This document shows positions 8,382 through 21,428 of a DNA stretch of 64,000 bases, one piece after another. Under the pieces are notes generated by a model. That model saw only the letters and a list, made by a program, of their open reading frames with translations, was not told the origin of the DNA and searched no databases. The number at the start of each line of letters is the position of its first letter. The stretch's first letter is position 1. The position numbers were made by a program, and so were the translations under genes. This DNA comes from Olivibacter jilunii. GTDB taxonomy: Bacteria > Bacteroidota > Bacteroidia > Sphingobacteriales > Sphingobacteriaceae. The DNA lies in the NCBI RefSeq assembly GCF_900607235.1, contig NZ_LR027857.1, positions 142,472 through 206,471 on the forward strand. The letters run 5' to 3'.

Positions 8382-10358
8382 TTATTTAACAATCACAGTT
8401 CCCAAGTAACCTGTCAACTCCTTTTCCATCATCTTTAGCTTTTGATATTTGTCGATAAGGATTTCCAAATTCGCTTCATTATGCTCTATTTTCAAGGCCT
8501 CTCTAACTTCCTGCATATTTTGTTCTACCTTCCGTTTCTTTATACGATAAAGCGCTCCCAATACTGCATTTTTTAAATTATCTGTTTCTTGAGATACATA
8601 AATCTTTCGTTTCTCATCGTTCCAATTAGGGCTTAGGCTATACGGCGATGAAAGCAGGGAAATAGCCAAATCTGCAATTTCGCGATCTGCATGACTAATA
8701 AAATAGCGTTCGTCCGGTAATTCCTCGCGTTCAATAAATTCCAAGTAAATGGTTATGATCTTTTGACACAAAGGATCTGCAAACTCAATGTCTTGCAAAC
8801 CTGCAAATAACACGAAGGCAATGGGGTAGTCCTGTTCCCATTTCGCGGGTATTTGTCCATAATTAATGAGCAAGCGGATAATCTCACGCTCCTGTAAAGC
8901 GATAGATTGCGATAGTGCGGGCTGCAGTTCCTCCTGCGAGCGTGTTTCCGCCATATCCCGCGGGTCCATAAACAGGTCAGGAGGTGGCTCATCTCCACCA
9001 AAGGGAGCGTTTGCAGCAGCAGATGAATCCGAAGACTTTTGATTTTTCTTGATTGCTTGCAGCTTTTGTTTGTTTAATTCTGCGATCAACAAACGTTCTT
9101 CAATATCCAACAATCGGCTACATTCTCGTATAAATACAGAAGCCTTAATATCATCGGGAATAAGCGCGATACTGTCTACCACATCATGAATAACACCCGC
9201 ACGTTTTACGGGGTCATTCCCGGCATCTTTGAGTAGAATGTCGGTCTTGTAAAAAATAAAATCCTTACTGTTTTCCGCTATATATTGTTTGAATTGCATT
9301 GCGCCATGTTTCATGGCAAAAGAATCCGGATCGTCTCCGTCGGGAAAAAGGAGCACTTTAACGTTCATCCCTTCTTCTAACAACATATCCATTCCCCTTA
9401 ACGATGCTTTGATACCCGCAGCATCGCCATCGTATAAAATGGTTACATTTCGCGTAAATCTTGAAATCAGTCGGATTTGACCAGTGGTCAATGAAGTTCC
9501 TGAGGAGGCAACCACGTTTTCGACGCCCGCCTGGTGCATGGAAATCACATCCGCATAACCTTCCACGAGAAAACAATTATCCTGGTCCGTTATTGCCTTC
9601 TTGGCAAAGTATAAACCGTAAAGAACATCGGATTTATGATAAATTAAGCTCTCAGGTGAGTTAACATATTTCGGCGTCTTCTTATCTGTTTTGAGCGTTC
9701 TTCCTCCAAAACCCAAGACACGTCCTGTCAGGTTATGTATAGGAAACATCACCCGCCCTCGGAACCGATCATAACGTTTCCCGTCATCTCTACGAATTAT
9801 CAAGCCTGTTTCGTCCAAGAATTCTTCGCTGAAGCCACCCTTTACGGCTTCTTCATATAAAGCTGCCCATGCTTCGGGGGAATAACCCAGTTCGAACTTT
9901 TTAATGATATCATCCCGATAACCCCGTTCGCGAAAATAACTCAGACCGATAGCCTGACCGTCCTCTGTATCCCAGAGGCTTTCACGGAAAAATTTAGCCG
10001 CCCAATTGGTAATGATCAATAGGCTTTCGCGCTTGTCGCTTGCCGCCGCCTGCTCCGGAGATAGTTCAACCTCCTCAACTTCTATATTATATTTCTGCGC
10101 CAAGTAGCGTAACGCTTCCGGGTAGGAATATTTCTCAAGCTCCATAACAAAGCGTACTGAATCCCCTCCAGCGCCACAACCAAAACACTTATAAATACCC
10201 TTGCTTACAGAAACATGAAAAGAAGGTGTCTTTTCATTATGGAATGGGCAAACACCAATTAAGCTCGTTCCCCGTTTCTTTAAGTCCACAAAGTCACCCA
10301 CCACTTCTTCGATACGAGCGGCATCCAAAATTTTCCCGATTGTTTCCTGCTTAATCAT
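8382..10358 (-). CDS. dnaG: DNA primase
   Basis: 658 residues. The N-terminal CHC2 zinc ribbon is complete (Cys37, His40, Cys58, Cys61 in VCPFHNEKTPSF and YKCFGCGAGGD). The TOPRIM catalytic core shows FLVEGYADVISMHQAGVENV and ILYDGDAAG. The C-terminal third is the DnaB-helicase-interacting region. DnaG synthesises RNA primers at the replication fork. Upstream is a composite repeat array; downstream the yraN-like gene is closely coupled. TATCTTTA, one base off the -7 consensus, lies just before the start. Confidence 0.97.
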   Translation of the reverse strand: MIKQETIGKILDAARIEEVVGDFVDLKKRGTSLIGVCPFHNEKTPSFHVSVSKGIYKCFGCGAGGDSVRFVMELEKYSYPEALRYLAQKYNIEVEEVELSPEQAAASDKRESLLIITNWAAKFFRESLWDTEDGQAIGLSYFRERGYRDDIIKKFELGYSPEAWAALYEEAVKGGFSEEFLDETGLIIRRDDGKRYDRFRGRVMFPIHNLTGRVLGFGGRTLKTDKKTPKYVNSPESLIYHKSDVLYGLYFAKKAITDQDNCFLVEGYADVISMHQAGVENVVASSGTSLTTGQIRLISRFTRNVTILYDGDAAGIKASLRGMDMLLEEGMNVKVLLFPDGDDPDSFAMKHGAMQFKQYIAENSKDFIFYKTDILLKDAGNDPVKRAGVIHDVVDSIALIPDDIKASVFIRECSRLLDIEERLLIAELNKQKLQAIKKNQKSSDSSAAANAPFGGDEPPPDLFMDPRDMAETRSQEELQPALSQSIALQEREIIRLLINYGQIPAKWEQDYPIAFVLFAGLQDIEFADPLCQKIITIYLEFIEREELPDERYFISHADREIADLAISLLSSPYSLSPNWNDEKRKIYVSQETDNLKNAVLGALYRIKKRKVEQNMQEVREALKIEHNEANLEILIDKYQKLKMMEKELTGYLGTVIVK

Positions 10359-10383
10359 TCTTGGTAAAGATAGTAATTTTCGT

Positions 10384-10490
10384 TATTGGTTAGTGGTTGT
10401 TGGTTGCTAGTTATTAGTTGTTGGTTGCTAGTTATTAGTTGCGAGTGCAGAATTTGGTAGCAAGACACCTGCCTGCCGGCAGGCAGGTAG
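10384..10490. repeat. Composite intergenic repeat (copy 2): heptamers plus 22-bp palindrome
   Basis: GTTATTR/GTTGTTG-type heptamers (10384-10442) are followed by the same perfect 22-bp G+C-rich palindrome as at 7859-7880 (here 10467-10488). The module order is the reverse of copy 1. Confidence 0.8.
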
Positions 10491-10513
10491 GTATCAGGAT
10501 AAGTAACAAGCCC

Positions 10514-10752
10514 GAAGGGCTCATTGATACCTTAAAAAACTAACAAAGCATCAATAACCCCGAAGGGCTCATTGACACCTTAAAAAAACTAACAAAGCAT
10601 CAATAACCCCGAAGGGCTCATTGATACCTTAAAAAAACTAACAAAGCATCAATAACCCCGAAGGGCTCATTGATACCTTAAAAAAACTAACAAAGCATCA
10701 ATAACCCCGAAGGGCTCATTGATACCTTAAAGAACTAACAAAGCATCAATAA
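10514..10752. repeat. 49-bp tandem repeat, five units
   Basis: GAAGGGCTCATTGA recurs at 10514, 10562, 10611, 10660 and 10709, giving periods of 48, 49, 49 and 49 bp with almost identical units. Each unit has CCCGAAGGG-type dyad symmetry plus a TTGAT...ATCAA pair around an A-rich spacer. There is no unique spacer between units, so it is not a CRISPR array. It lies between dnaG and the mechanosensitive channel gene. Confidence 0.9.
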
Positions 10753-10835
10753 TTCAAAAGCCTACCGGAGGGATGGCCTGCCTCATGGAGGGACAGTAAA
10801 AAAGCCTATTCGCATATCACTTGTTTCCGCTTTCG

Positions 10836-10888
10836 CTACTGCTACTCCTCATTCATCACTCCTCACTCATCACTCCTCACTCATCACT
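10836..10888. repeat. ACTCATC/ACTCCTC short tandem repeat
   Basis: About four cycles of a 14-bp unit (ACTCATCACTCCTC and variants) reach the stop codon of the channel gene. Between it and the 49-bp array lie about 80 bp in which I see nothing else. The same short motif appears singly near 6549 and 7760. Confidence 0.7.
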
Positions 10889-12215
10889 ACTTAATACCTA
10901 GCTTTTCATTCTTTACTTCTGGTCCATTGGCAAATTTGATTCCGAAGGCATCGTTCCCGGAAGTTCGCTCGAAAATTTGCAATCCGAAATATGGTACTGC
11001 TGCTATTAAATGATCAAAAATATCAGCCATTATATATTCATATTCGGCCCACTTGGTTGTATTGGTAAAAGCATATAACTCCAAAGGCAAGCCATTTTCA
11101 GTTGGCGCCAATTGCCTAACCATCAACGTCATGCCCTTATGAAGCCCTGGATGATTATTCAGATACCAATCAATATATTTTCTGTAAAGTCCGAAGTTCG
11201 TAAAGTTTCGCCCATTCAATGCAACGGTCCTGTCTGCTCCTATTTTTTCGTTGTGCTTTTTAATCACTTCTCCGCGCTCGTCAATATAATCACGAATTCC
11301 TTGTATTTTTTGGAAACGAGGAAGCTCTTCGTCACCCACAAAGCGAATGCTGCCCTGTTTAATAATGATTGCCCTTTTAATGCGACGCCCACCGGATTCT
11401 TGCATTCCGCGCCAATTCTGAAATGAATCGGATATAAGGGTATAGGTAGGAATAGTGGTAATCGTTTTATCGAAATTACGCACTTTTACGGTTGTTAGGT
11501 TAATTTCTTCCACGTCGCCATCTGCGCCGTATTTAGGCATGGTGATCCAGTCGCCGATACGAACCATATCATTGGTTGTTACCTGAATGCTGGCCACAAA
11601 CCCCATGATGGTATCTTTAAACATGAGTAATAGAATCGCCGAAGCAGCGCCCATAGCGGCAAAGAAAGCCGTCGGGGATTGACCGGTTATACTGGAAAAA
11701 ATAGCTACGGCACCAAATAGAAAGAAAACCATCCGAATAACCTGTAGATAACTCTCCATTGGTTTAGCTGAAAATTCGGGTTTTTCTCGTAATACGTCGG
11801 CACCCGACCTTATAATGGCCATCACAATGGATATGATCATAAAAACCATGTAAACTTCCATGGCGATGTCCAAGGGATTTATTAAATGCGGGAAGTCATT
11901 AAATACAACCGGTATCGAATTTTTCACCAGGCTGAATGGTGCTATCAGTGCAAGAAAATGAGGAAAGCGGTTTTTTAACAGATAATCGAAAAACCGAAGT
12001 TGCGTACTATTGTAAATTTTAGTAAAAGCGATTTTCAGTGCTTTTCTCACAACATGTTGTACGGCATAAACTAGAAATACCAAAATTGCGAGCAGAACAA
12101 AGACATTCACATAAGTAGCCACTTCTTTGTTTATGCCGAGATCAATGAGTTTGTGATAGGTGAATTCACTAATAAAATTGGAGGATTTCTCTAAGCTGCT
12201 TTCTAAATTGTCCAT
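10887..12215 (-). CDS. Mechanosensitive ion channel, YbdG-type MscS family
   Basis: 442 residues from MDNLESSLEKS. The frame extends 45 codons further upstream, but that extension is unlike the family. Four or five membrane spans precede the pore and MscS beta domain: SPTAFFAAMGAASAILLLMF, then FKDTIMGFVASIQ, NDMVRIGDWITMPKYGADGD, LTTVKVRNFDKTITTIPTY and SGGRRIKRAI. The long C-terminal cytoplasmic region (LMVRQLAPTENGLPLELYAF) matches E. coli YbdG closely from memory. The role would be release of solutes on hypo-osmotic shock from the inner membrane. It is separate from the M20 gene upstream by about 150 bp. Confidence 0.9.
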   Translation of the reverse strand: MDNLESSLEKSSNFISEFTYHKLIDLGINKEVATYVNVFVLLAILVFLVYAVQHVVRKALKIAFTKIYNSTQLRFFDYLLKNRFPHFLALIAPFSLVKNSIPVVFNDFPHLINPLDIAMEVYMVFMIISIVMAIIRSGADVLREKPEFSAKPMESYLQVIRMVFFLFGAVAIFSSITGQSPTAFFAAMGAASAILLLMFKDTIMGFVASIQVTTNDMVRIGDWITMPKYGADGDVEEINLTTVKVRNFDKTITTIPTYTLISDSFQNWRGMQESGGRRIKRAIIIKQGSIRFVGDEELPRFQKIQGIRDYIDERGEVIKKHNEKIGADRTVALNGRNFTNFGLYRKYIDWYLNNHPGLHKGMTLMVRQLAPTENGLPLELYAFTNTTKWAEYEYIMADIFDHLIAAVPYFGLQIFERTSGNDAFGIKFANGPEVKNEKLGIK

Positions 12216-12366
12216 TGTGGAATAGGTTTTAAATATCATCCAAACCCGTAGGCCGGATAAGTTAAAATAAAAACACGATGTTAAAGCTCGGAAAAACAGA
12301 AGATATCTGTTAGAGCCAATAGATTCATAAGCCAAAGGCCTTATTAGCAAAGATACGATTTTTCAG

Positions 12367-13551
12367 CTAGTTTCCTAGACGTTTGAGAGCAATATAGGCC
12401 ATTAAGCCCGTACTTATGGATAATGCTTTTTCATCGACATCAAAATCAGGGGTGTGTACCGATGCCGTGATTCCTTTTTCTTCATTACGCGTACCTAAGC
12501 GATAAAAACAAGCATCCGTTACCTGCGAATAGAAAGCGAAATCTTCTCCCGCCATCCAAAGATCTAGATCCAGTACATTTTCCTGTCCAAGGTATTCAAC
12601 GGCATAGCCACGAGCTTCCTTGGTTAGCGCTTCATTATTCACAAGATAGGGGTAACCGTGGCGTACTTCAAAATCACAGGATCCGCCCATGCTTTCTGCG
12701 ATGCCTTCGGCCATTTTTTTCATTTTTTTATGCGCCTCTTTGCGCCATTCTTCATCAAATGTGCGAAATGTTCCCTCCAGCTTAACCTCATTCGGAATTA
12801 CATTCGTAGCGCCTTCCGCATTAATTTTACCGAACGACAAGACGGTAGGCATCTTGGGGTCGGCTACACGACTTACGATCTGCTGCAAAGCCGTAATAAT
12901 ATGTGCGGTAATAACAATAGGGTCTATATTTTGTTGTGGTTGTGCCCCGTGGCCCCCCTTTCCTTTCACCGTTACATAGAGTTCATCAGTAGATGCCATG
13001 TACTTCCCCGCCCTAAATCCAACTTTACCTGCATCGATCAGCGGCATGACATGTTGACCGATAATAGCTTGTGGTTTGGGGTTTTCAAGCGCTCCCTCTT
13101 TTATCATAATACTTGCCCCTCCAGGAAGCTTTTCTTCTCCAGGTTGAAAGATTAACTTAACAGTTCCTGCAAATTGATTTTTCAAGGAAGCTAGTATTTT
13201 AGCTGTTCCCAATAAGGAAGAAGTATGCACATCATGACCACAAGCATGCATAACACCTATATTTTTAGATCCATAAGTTCTTCCTTCTACTTCTTTAATT
13301 GGTAAAGCATCCATATCCGCCCTTAAAGCTATCACCCCATCCCCGACTTGTTCTCCCTTAATGAGGGCAACGATTCCAGTATTCGCCATTTCTTCCCAAG
13401 CGATACCCAAAGCATCCAATTTCTCTTTGACAAATACCGAGGTATTGTATTCTTGAAAAGACAATTCCGGGTTGGCGTGAAGATGACGGCGCGTATCTAC
13501 TATCTCAGAGAAAATGGTTTGAGCTAATGCTTGGATAGATTCTTTTAACAT
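12367..13551 (-). CDS. M20D-family metallo-amidohydrolase (N-acyl amino acid / hippurate hydrolase type)
   Basis: 394 residues, full length. The metal-binding and catalytic residues sit in ADMDALPI, MHACGHDVHTSSLLG and FQPGEEKLPGGAS, and the C-terminal metal ligand in MAGEDFAFY. The lid domain (KGKGGHGAQPQQNIDPI) is present. Family members hydrolyse N-acyl or aromatic-acyl amino acids or indole-amino-acid conjugates; the substrate cannot be set from sequence. It has no signal peptide and would be cytoplasmic. It starts 1 bp after the SPOR-gene stop, indicating co-transcription. Confidence 0.93.
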   Translation of the reverse strand: MLKESIQALAQTIFSEIVDTRRHLHANPELSFQEYNTSVFVKEKLDALGIAWEEMANTGIVALIKGEQVGDGVIALRADMDALPIKEVEGRTYGSKNIGVMHACGHDVHTSSLLGTAKILASLKNQFAGTVKLIFQPGEEKLPGGASIMIKEGALENPKPQAIIGQHVMPLIDAGKVGFRAGKYMASTDELYVTVKGKGGHGAQPQQNIDPIVITAHIITALQQIVSRVADPKMPTVLSFGKINAEGATNVIPNEVKLEGTFRTFDEEWRKEAHKKMKKMAEGIAESMGGSCDFEVRHGYPYLVNNEALTKEARGYAVEYLGQENVLDLDLWMAGEDFAFYSQVTDACFYRLGTRNEEKGITASVHTPDFDVDEKALSISTGLMAYIALKRLGN

Positions 13552-13552
13552 G

Positions 13553-14035
13553 TTAGTTTTCTATGTTAATCGTTTCGGTAAATATAAAGACAGAACTGAA
13601 ATCCCGCTTAAGCTGATTCATAAGTGCTTGTGCCTGGCTCCGACTCGTAAAATCACCTACCTTCACCCGATAGTTAGGCTGCTGATAGCCGACATAGGTA
13701 TTAAGATCTTTATAAATTTGCTTAAACCTTGCCTGCGCGCTGTAAGCTTCGTTACGATTGCTTCCAGAGTAAATCTGTACCCGATAACCGCGTGCCGTAA
13801 CTTTTCTACCGGTCTTCAGCGGCACACCGGGTTTGCTGGATTCATCTGCTGGAGACAAAACCGTGTTACTACCCAGTAACATACGCTCTTTCTGTAGACG
13901 TTCAATTAAGATACTTTTATGTTCTTCTACTATCCCCTTCTCATCCTGAGCAATTGCCTTTCCTATAAAACAGAAAAGCAATAGACCTAGAGCGATAAAA
14001 ATTTGTTTAAGGCAAGATGTTATTAACATATTCAA
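13553..14035 (-). CDS. Secreted SPOR-domain protein
   Basis: 160 residues. A signal peptide (about 1-29, ending GKAIAQ) is followed by a short linker and a C-terminal SPOR domain (about 78-158: YRVQIYSGSNRNEAYSAQAR ... YRVKVGDFTSRSQAQALMNQ). SPOR domains bind denuded peptidoglycan glycan strands, often at the division site. It is directly coupled to the M20 gene downstream. The functional link between the two is not obvious. Confidence 0.88.
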   Translation of the reverse strand: MNMLITSCLKQIFIALGLLLFCFIGKAIAQDEKGIVEEHKSILIERLQKERMLLGSNTVLSPADESSKPGVPLKTGRKVTARGYRVQIYSGSNRNEAYSAQARFKQIYKDLNTYVGYQQPNYRVKVGDFTSRSQAQALMNQLKRDFSSVFIFTETINIEN

Positions 14036-14108
14036 ACGGTTATTCGTTGTTTGTTATTGTTCTTAGTAAATGAGTAAATGACAACAACTAAGAACGAACA
14101 GCTAAGAA

Positions 14109-17100
14109 CTAAACTTGTCCTATACCGTGACAATTTTTATATTTTTTCCCACTACCACAAGGGCAAGGATCATTTCTTCCTATTTTATTATCATTTCTGA
14201 CAGGTTGCGTCTTTTGCACTTCCCTGGTATCCTCCACGGGCAGACCACCTCCTGACGTTGCTGCGGCCAATTCCGGCTTAGATACTTGCATTTTGGGTTC
14301 CTGAACAGGCCGGCGTGCTTCCCGCACTTCTTGTGGCTGCTGATGCGGAATTTCTCCTTTAAACAAGAAAGCCACAATATCTTTATTCATGGTTACCAAC
14401 ATCTCCTTGAAAAGGTTAAAGGCTTCCATTTTATAAATAATGATAGGATCCTTTTGTTCGTAAACTGCATTTTGCACCGATTGTTTCAAATCGTCCATCT
14501 CACGCAAATGCTCTTTCCAAGCCTCATCTATTAAGGATAAAACAACCCCTTTTTCGAAGGCCTTAAATACTTCCTTTCCATTTGTTTCAACCGCTTTCTT
14601 TAGGTTAGCTGCGACCTGCAATCCACGAAGACCATCAGTAAATGGCACGACAATATTTTCAATCTGTTCACCACGTGTTGCATACACGTCTTTCAAAACC
14701 GGTAAGGTCTGATTTGCAATATGCTCCGCTTTGCGGTGGTAGAAATCGATTACCCGGCTAAATAAGGTATCTGTTAAGCCGGCAATGTTGCCACTTAAAA
14801 AAGCATCTTGATTCAACTCAGGATCAACGGAAAAAACACGGATAAATTCCAATTGAAAATCCTCATAGGTTCCCGTTTCCTTATATTCAGTAACCAAGTC
14901 TTCAACCACATCATAAATGGTATTATTCAGATCAACATCCAAACGTTCCCCAAATAGTGCATTTCTACGTTTCGCATAGATCACGGTACGCTGTGAGTTC
15001 ATCACATCATCGTATTCCAGCAAACGCTTACGGATACCGAAGTTGTTCTCTTCCACTTTCTTCTGTGCTCGTTCGATCGATTTGGTGATCATCGAATGCT
15101 GAATAACCTCTCCTTCTTCAATGCCCATACGTACCATGATGTTGGAAATACGTTCGGAACCGAATAAGCGCATTAAATTGTCTTCCAAGGAAACGAAAAA
15201 CTGCGAAGAACCGGGGTCACCTTGGCGACCGGCACGACCGCGCAACTGACGGTCAACGCGGCGAGATTCATGTCGTTCTGTACCAACAATAGCTAAACCA
15301 CCAGCCTCTTTAACACCAGGTCCTAACTTGATGTCGGTACCACGACCCGCCATGTTCGTCGCGATGGTCACGGTACCCGCCTGCCCTGCTTCCGCCACTA
15401 TGTCGGCTTCCCTTTGGTGAAGTTTAGCATTCAATACATTGTGTTTGATACCGCGTAACTTCAACATACGGCTCAACAATTCTGATATTTCCACCGAGGT
15501 CGTACCTACCAATACCGGGCGACCAGCCTCGGTTAACTTTTGGATTTCCTCAGCAACTGCATTATATTTTTCACGAGCCGTACGATAAACCAAGTCCTCC
15601 CGATCATCACGTTGTATTGGGATATTGGTTGGTATTTCTACCACATCCAACTTATAGATTTGCCACAGCTCACCCGCCTCCGTCACCGCCGTACCCGTCA
15701 TACCTGCTAGCTTGTGGTACATTCTAAAATAATTCTGTAAAGTTATCGTCGCGTAGGTTTGTGTAGCATCTTCTACCTTTACATTTTCTTTCGCCTCAAT
15801 TGCTTGATGTAACCCATCCGAGTAACGGCGACCTTCCATGATACGCCCCGTCTGCTCATCGACAATCTTAACCTTACCCTCATCTATGATATATTCTACA
15901 TCCTTTTCAAACAAGGTATAAGCTTTTAATAGCTGGTTAACGGAGTGAATACGTTCAGATTTAATAGAAAAATCACGCATCAGTTCATCTTTCTTCTGCG
16001 CCTTTTCTTCGGCAGAGATCGCTAACTTTTCAATCTCAGCAATTTCAGTCCCTACATCAGGCATGACAAAAAAGTGAGGATCTTCGCCTGAGCTTGTGAT
16101 TAGCTCAATTCCTTTTTCTGTCAACTCTACTTGATTATTTTTCTCATCTATTACAAAGAACAATTCGGCATCCACTTTTGGCATATTTTTGCTTTGTTCC
16201 TGCAGGTAATAGTTCTCTGTTTTCGTAAGCACCTGGCGATTACTCCCTTCGCTCAGAAATTTAATGAGCGCCTTATTCTTAGGTAAGCCTCTATGTGCAC
16301 GTAATAAGGCCATACCAGCACCTTCTACATCGGTATTACCACTTGAAATTCCTTTCTTCGCTTCGTTCAACACCGTATTGATATACGCTTTTTGTGCATT
16401 TACCAGACGCTCGATTCGCGGTTTCAAATCATAGAATTCATGTTCATCGCCACGGGGAATTGGGCCGGATATAATTAAAGGTGTACGTGCATCATCAATG
16501 AGTACAGAGTCAACCTCATCCACCATAGCAAAATGTAATTTACGTTGCACCAAGCCTTCCGGTGCTTGCGCCATATTATCTCGTAGATAATCGAAACCAA
16601 ATTCATTGTTTGTACCGAAAACAATATCAGCGGCATAAGCGTTGCGGCGAGCCGCAGAGTTTGGCTGATGTTTGTCGATACAATCTACGCGAAGACCATG
16701 GAATTCAAATAAAGGCCCATTCCATTCGGAGTCACGTCGTGCCAAATAATCGTTCACCGTCACGATATGAACACCTTGTCCGGATAAAGCGTTTAAATAA
16801 GCGGGTAAAGTACCTACCAATGTTTTACCTTCACCCGTTGCCATTTCAGCAATTTTACCTTCGTGCAGAACAATACCACCGATTAACTGTACATCATAAT
16901 GCACCATATTCCAGGTAACCTGATTCCCGGCAGCAATCCATGTGTTATGCCAAATAGCTTTATCGCCCTTGATTTCGACATTTGGCTTTTTCGCTGCCAG
17001 ATCACGATCGAACTCACTAGCTGTCACTTCTAACGTCGTGTTTTCAGTAAATCGGCGTGCCGTTTCTTTCACAACAGCGAATGCCTCCGGAAGTATTTCC

Positions 17101-17411
17101 ATTAATACTTCCTCTAATTTTTTATCGCGATCTTTAATCAGTTTATCTACTTTGTCATAAATGGCATTTTTTTCTGCCATTTCTACCTGTGGTTCCTCAG
17201 CATCTGTTTTCAACTGGTTGATTTCACCATCAATATCCGCTAAATAGTCGGAAATCCGTCGCTTAAAATCAAGCGTCTTTGCACGAAGTTCATCATGACT
17301 TAATCCCTCCAGTTTGGCAAATTCTTCCTTGATTTTATCTACTAACGGACGAATATGTTTTATATCACGATCAGATTTACTGCCAAAAATTTTACTTAAG
17401 AATCCTAACAT
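14109..17411 (-). CDS. secA: Preprotein translocase ATPase SecA
   Basis: 1100 residues from [16 protein letters not shown]. An upstream in-frame ATG would add 19 residues but lacks family support. Nucleotide-binding fold 1 has [10 protein letters not shown] and [18 protein letters not shown]; fold 2 has [13 protein letters not shown] and [20 protein letters not shown] Bacteroidota-type insertion is visible between these (about residues 350-480). The C-terminal zinc-binding SecB/lipid-interaction tail is complete ([16 protein letters not shown]). SecA drives protein export through SecYEG. It is monocistronic in appearance and bordered upstream by repeat DNA. Confidence 0.98.
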   Translation of the reverse strand: MLGFLSKIFGSKSDRDIKHIRPLVDKIKEEFAKLEGLSHDELRAKTLDFKRRISDYLADIDGEINQLKTDAEEPQVEMAEKNAIYDKVDKLIKDRDKKLEEVLMEILPEAFAVVKETARRFTENTTLEVTASEFDRDLAAKKPNVEIKGDKAIWHNTWIAAGNQVTWNMVHYDVQLIGGIVLHEGKIAEMATGEGKTLVGTLPAYLNALSGQGVHIVTVNDYLARRDSEWNGPLFEFHGLRVDCIDKHQPNSAARRNAYAADIVFGTNNEFGFDYLRDNMAQAPEGLVQRKLHFAMVDEVDSVLIDDARTPLIISGPIPRGDEHEFYDLKPRIERLVNAQKAYINTVLNEAKKGISSGNTDVEGAGMALLRAHRGLPKNKALIKFLSEGSNRQVLTKTENYYLQEQSKNMPKVDAELFFVIDEKNNQVELTEKGIELITSSGEDPHFFVMPDVGTEIAEIEKLAISAEEKAQKKDELMRDFSIKSERIHSVNQLLKAYTLFEKDVEYIIDEGKVKIVDEQTGRIMEGRRYSDGLHQAIEAKENVKVEDATQTYATITLQNYFRMYHKLAGMTGTAVTEAGELWQIYKLDVVEIPTNIPIQRDDREDLVYRTAREKYNAVAEEIQKLTEAGRPVLVGTTSVEISELLSRMLKLRGIKHNVLNAKLHQREADIVAEAGQAGTVTIATNMAGRGTDIKLGPGVKEAGGLAIVGTERHESRRVDRQLRGRAGRQGDPGSSQFFVSLEDNLMRLFGSERISNIMVRMGIEEGEVIQHSMITKSIERAQKKVEENNFGIRKRLLEYDDVMNSQRTVIYAKRRNALFGERLDVDLNNTIYDVVEDLVTEYKETGTYEDFQLEFIRVFSVDPELNQDAFLSGNIAGLTDTLFSRVIDFYHRKAEHIANQTLPVLKDVYATRGEQIENIVVPFTDGLRGLQVAANLKKAVETNGKEVFKAFEKGVVLSLIDEAWKEHLREMDDLKQSVQNAVYEQKDPIIIYKMEAFNLFKEMLVTMNKDIVAFLFKGEIPHQQPQEVREARRPVQEPKMQVSKPELAAATSGGGLPVEDTREVQKTQPVRNDNKIGRNDPCPCGSGKKYKNCHGIGQV

Positions 17412-17567
17412 GTTCAATAATAATCTAAAATATATGCTATTGGTGTCAACAAATGCGCCAAATCCCATGTTGCGTCATATTGACATCAATACAATTGTCA
17501 AAGTTAGTGATTTTTTGTTAATAGTAATCAGCTTTCGGAGATTGGCATTCAGCCGTTTGTTAATTGT

Positions 17568-17985
17568 TCGCTGTTGGTTATTAGTTATTAGTTATTAGTT
17601 ATTGGTTATTGGTTATTAGTTATTGGTTATTAGTTATTGGTTATTAGTTATTGGGTGTTGGTTATTGGTTATTGGTTATTGGTTATTGGTTGGCGAGCGC
17701 ACATTCATTGGCTAGGAAAGGCTTAGGCTGTAGTTAAGCAATAAGCAGATGGCATTAGGCAGTAAGCTTTAAAGTACCTCCCTATCGGAAGGCAGGCAGG
17801 TCCCAAACCATTATCACATCGGCTAATTATCACATCGGCTAATTGGCTCATCGGCTAATTATTTCAGCTATCAGCAGTCGGCCTTCAGTCGCACGAATCC
17901 TTCTCACTATTCCCTACTCAATAACTTAACTACTCAACTACTTAACTATTTCCCTACTCAACTACTTAACCATTTCCCTACTTAA
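17568..17985. repeat. Composite intergenic repeat (copy 3): heptamer array and inverted arm
   Basis: An array of about 17 GTTATTR heptamers (about 17575-17695) is followed by GGCGAGCGCACATTCATTGG, AAGCTTTAAAGTACC, a half copy of the G+C-rich palindrome (CGGAAGGCAGGCAGG), 91-bp-unit fragments (ATCACATCGGCTAATT and variants) and TAACTACTCAACTACT repeats ending at the dehydrogenase stop codon. Positions 17854-17918 are the exact reverse complement of 22225-22289 (65 bp). The order is the mirror image of copy 5 at 24.1-24.5 kb. Confidence 0.9.
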
Positions 17986-19242
17986 CTATTGTGGAAGCAC
18001 GGCCCAAATGGTATTTCCTGCGTCATCGGCGACCAGCATATATCCTTGTTTGGCAAATGCGATGCCTACCGGTCGGCCGTATACTTCAGCCTCCGCGTCA
18101 TTTGCTATAAAGCCCGTCAAAAAATCTTTATATTCACCTATAGGCGTTCCATTTTCAAAAGGAATAAAGAGCACTTTGTATCCGACCAATTGCGAGCGAT
18201 TCCAAGATCCGTGTTGCCCTACATAAGCGCCACCTGCGAACTTACCTGAAGCTCCGAAAGCTAAGCCTAGTGAAGCCGTATGTGACCCCACTGCAAAATC
18301 GGGAACGATGGATTCAGCCACCAAATCCTCTCTTTTTCCCTTCAACCGAGGGTCTGGGTTTTTGCCCCAATAAGCATATGGCCAGCCATAGAAGCCATTT
18401 TCTTCCACAGATGTTATATAATCGGGAACGATTTGGTCTCCCAACTCATCACGCTCATTCACTGCGGTCCATAATTTACCGGTATGAGGCTCCCATGCCA
18501 TGCCGACCGGATTTCGAAGTCCTGCTGCAAAAATGCGTTCTCCACTTCCATCGGGGTTAATCTCCAAAATGTTTGCTCTCCGTCTTTCATTCTCCATCCC
18601 ATGTTCACCAACGTTACTTCCCGACCCGACGCTAATATATATTTTTGAGCTATCCGGTTTCATCAATAAATTTCGAGTCCAATGATTGTTGTATCCGCCT
18701 GCGGGCAACGACAAAATTTTCTCGCCCTTTCCACTAACTTTAGCTTCTCCTATCTTATACGGATACTTTAAAATACCATCGGTATTAGCGACATAGAAAC
18801 TGTTATCCATGATCAACATGCCAAAGGGTTTATTAAGCCCTTCCAAGAAAGGGGATTTGCTATCGGCTACGCCATCTCCGTTGGTATCCTTGAACATAGT
18901 AATTCTATTCGCACCTGCTCCTTGTGTCTGCGATTCGGCCACGAAAATGTCTCCATTCGGGGCGACATAGATCCAACGGGGATTTTGCAAACCATCGGCA
19001 AATTTGACAACCTTGTAGCCCGCGGCCACAATCGGTGTTTTCCCTGTTGGCCATCCGATTACCTTTGAGTTTTTAGTACTGGATGGCGTTGCCAATGGCT
19101 CAGCTAAGGTAATGTTTAGTCCGTACTCACCTACCGAATCCGTTGGGGCTTCCGGCGTCTCTTCTTGGTTTTGCCCATTTCCTTTGCAGGCATTGATCAA
19201 AACCAAAAAAGAAAAAAAAAGACAATAAGTATATCGATTCAT
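17986..19242 (-). CDS. PQQ-type glucose/sorbosone dehydrogenase-like lipoprotein
   Basis: 418 residues from MNRYTYCLFF. The start was chosen because it gives a clean lipoprotein signal ending INAC; longer frames begin before a charged segment. The rest is a six-bladed beta-propeller of the sorbosone dehydrogenase family (GLQNPRWIYVAPNGDIFVAE, GLNKPFGMLI, NHWTRNLLMKPDS, AAGLRNPVGMAWEP). Family members use PQQ to oxidise aldoses or related compounds outside the cytoplasm, but many are biochemically undefined. It follows pgi by 56 bp in the same direction. Confidence 0.85.
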   Translation of the reverse strand: MNRYTYCLFFSFLVLINACKGNGQNQEETPEAPTDSVGEYGLNITLAEPLATPSSTKNSKVIGWPTGKTPIVAAGYKVVKFADGLQNPRWIYVAPNGDIFVAESQTQGAGANRITMFKDTNGDGVADSKSPFLEGLNKPFGMLIMDNSFYVANTDGILKYPYKIGEAKVSGKGEKILSLPAGGYNNHWTRNLLMKPDSSKIYISVGSGSNVGEHGMENERRRANILEINPDGSGERIFAAGLRNPVGMAWEPHTGKLWTAVNERDELGDQIVPDYITSVEENGFYGWPYAYWGKNPDPRLKGKREDLVAESIVPDFAVGSHTASLGLAFGASGKFAGGAYVGQHGSWNRSQLVGYKVLFIPFENGTPIGEYKDFLTGFIANDAEAEVYGRPVGIAFAKQGYMLVADDAGNTIWAVLPQ

Positions 19243-19298
19243 TTTGGATGACGTTTTATTCATGTTAAAGGAACACCAAGCCATCCAAAATGTTTGTT

Positions 19299-21428
<2,130 letters not shown>

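Noticed and set aside
10514..10752. CRISPR array
   Set aside because: Repeats are directly adjacent with no unique spacers, and no cas gene is in the window.
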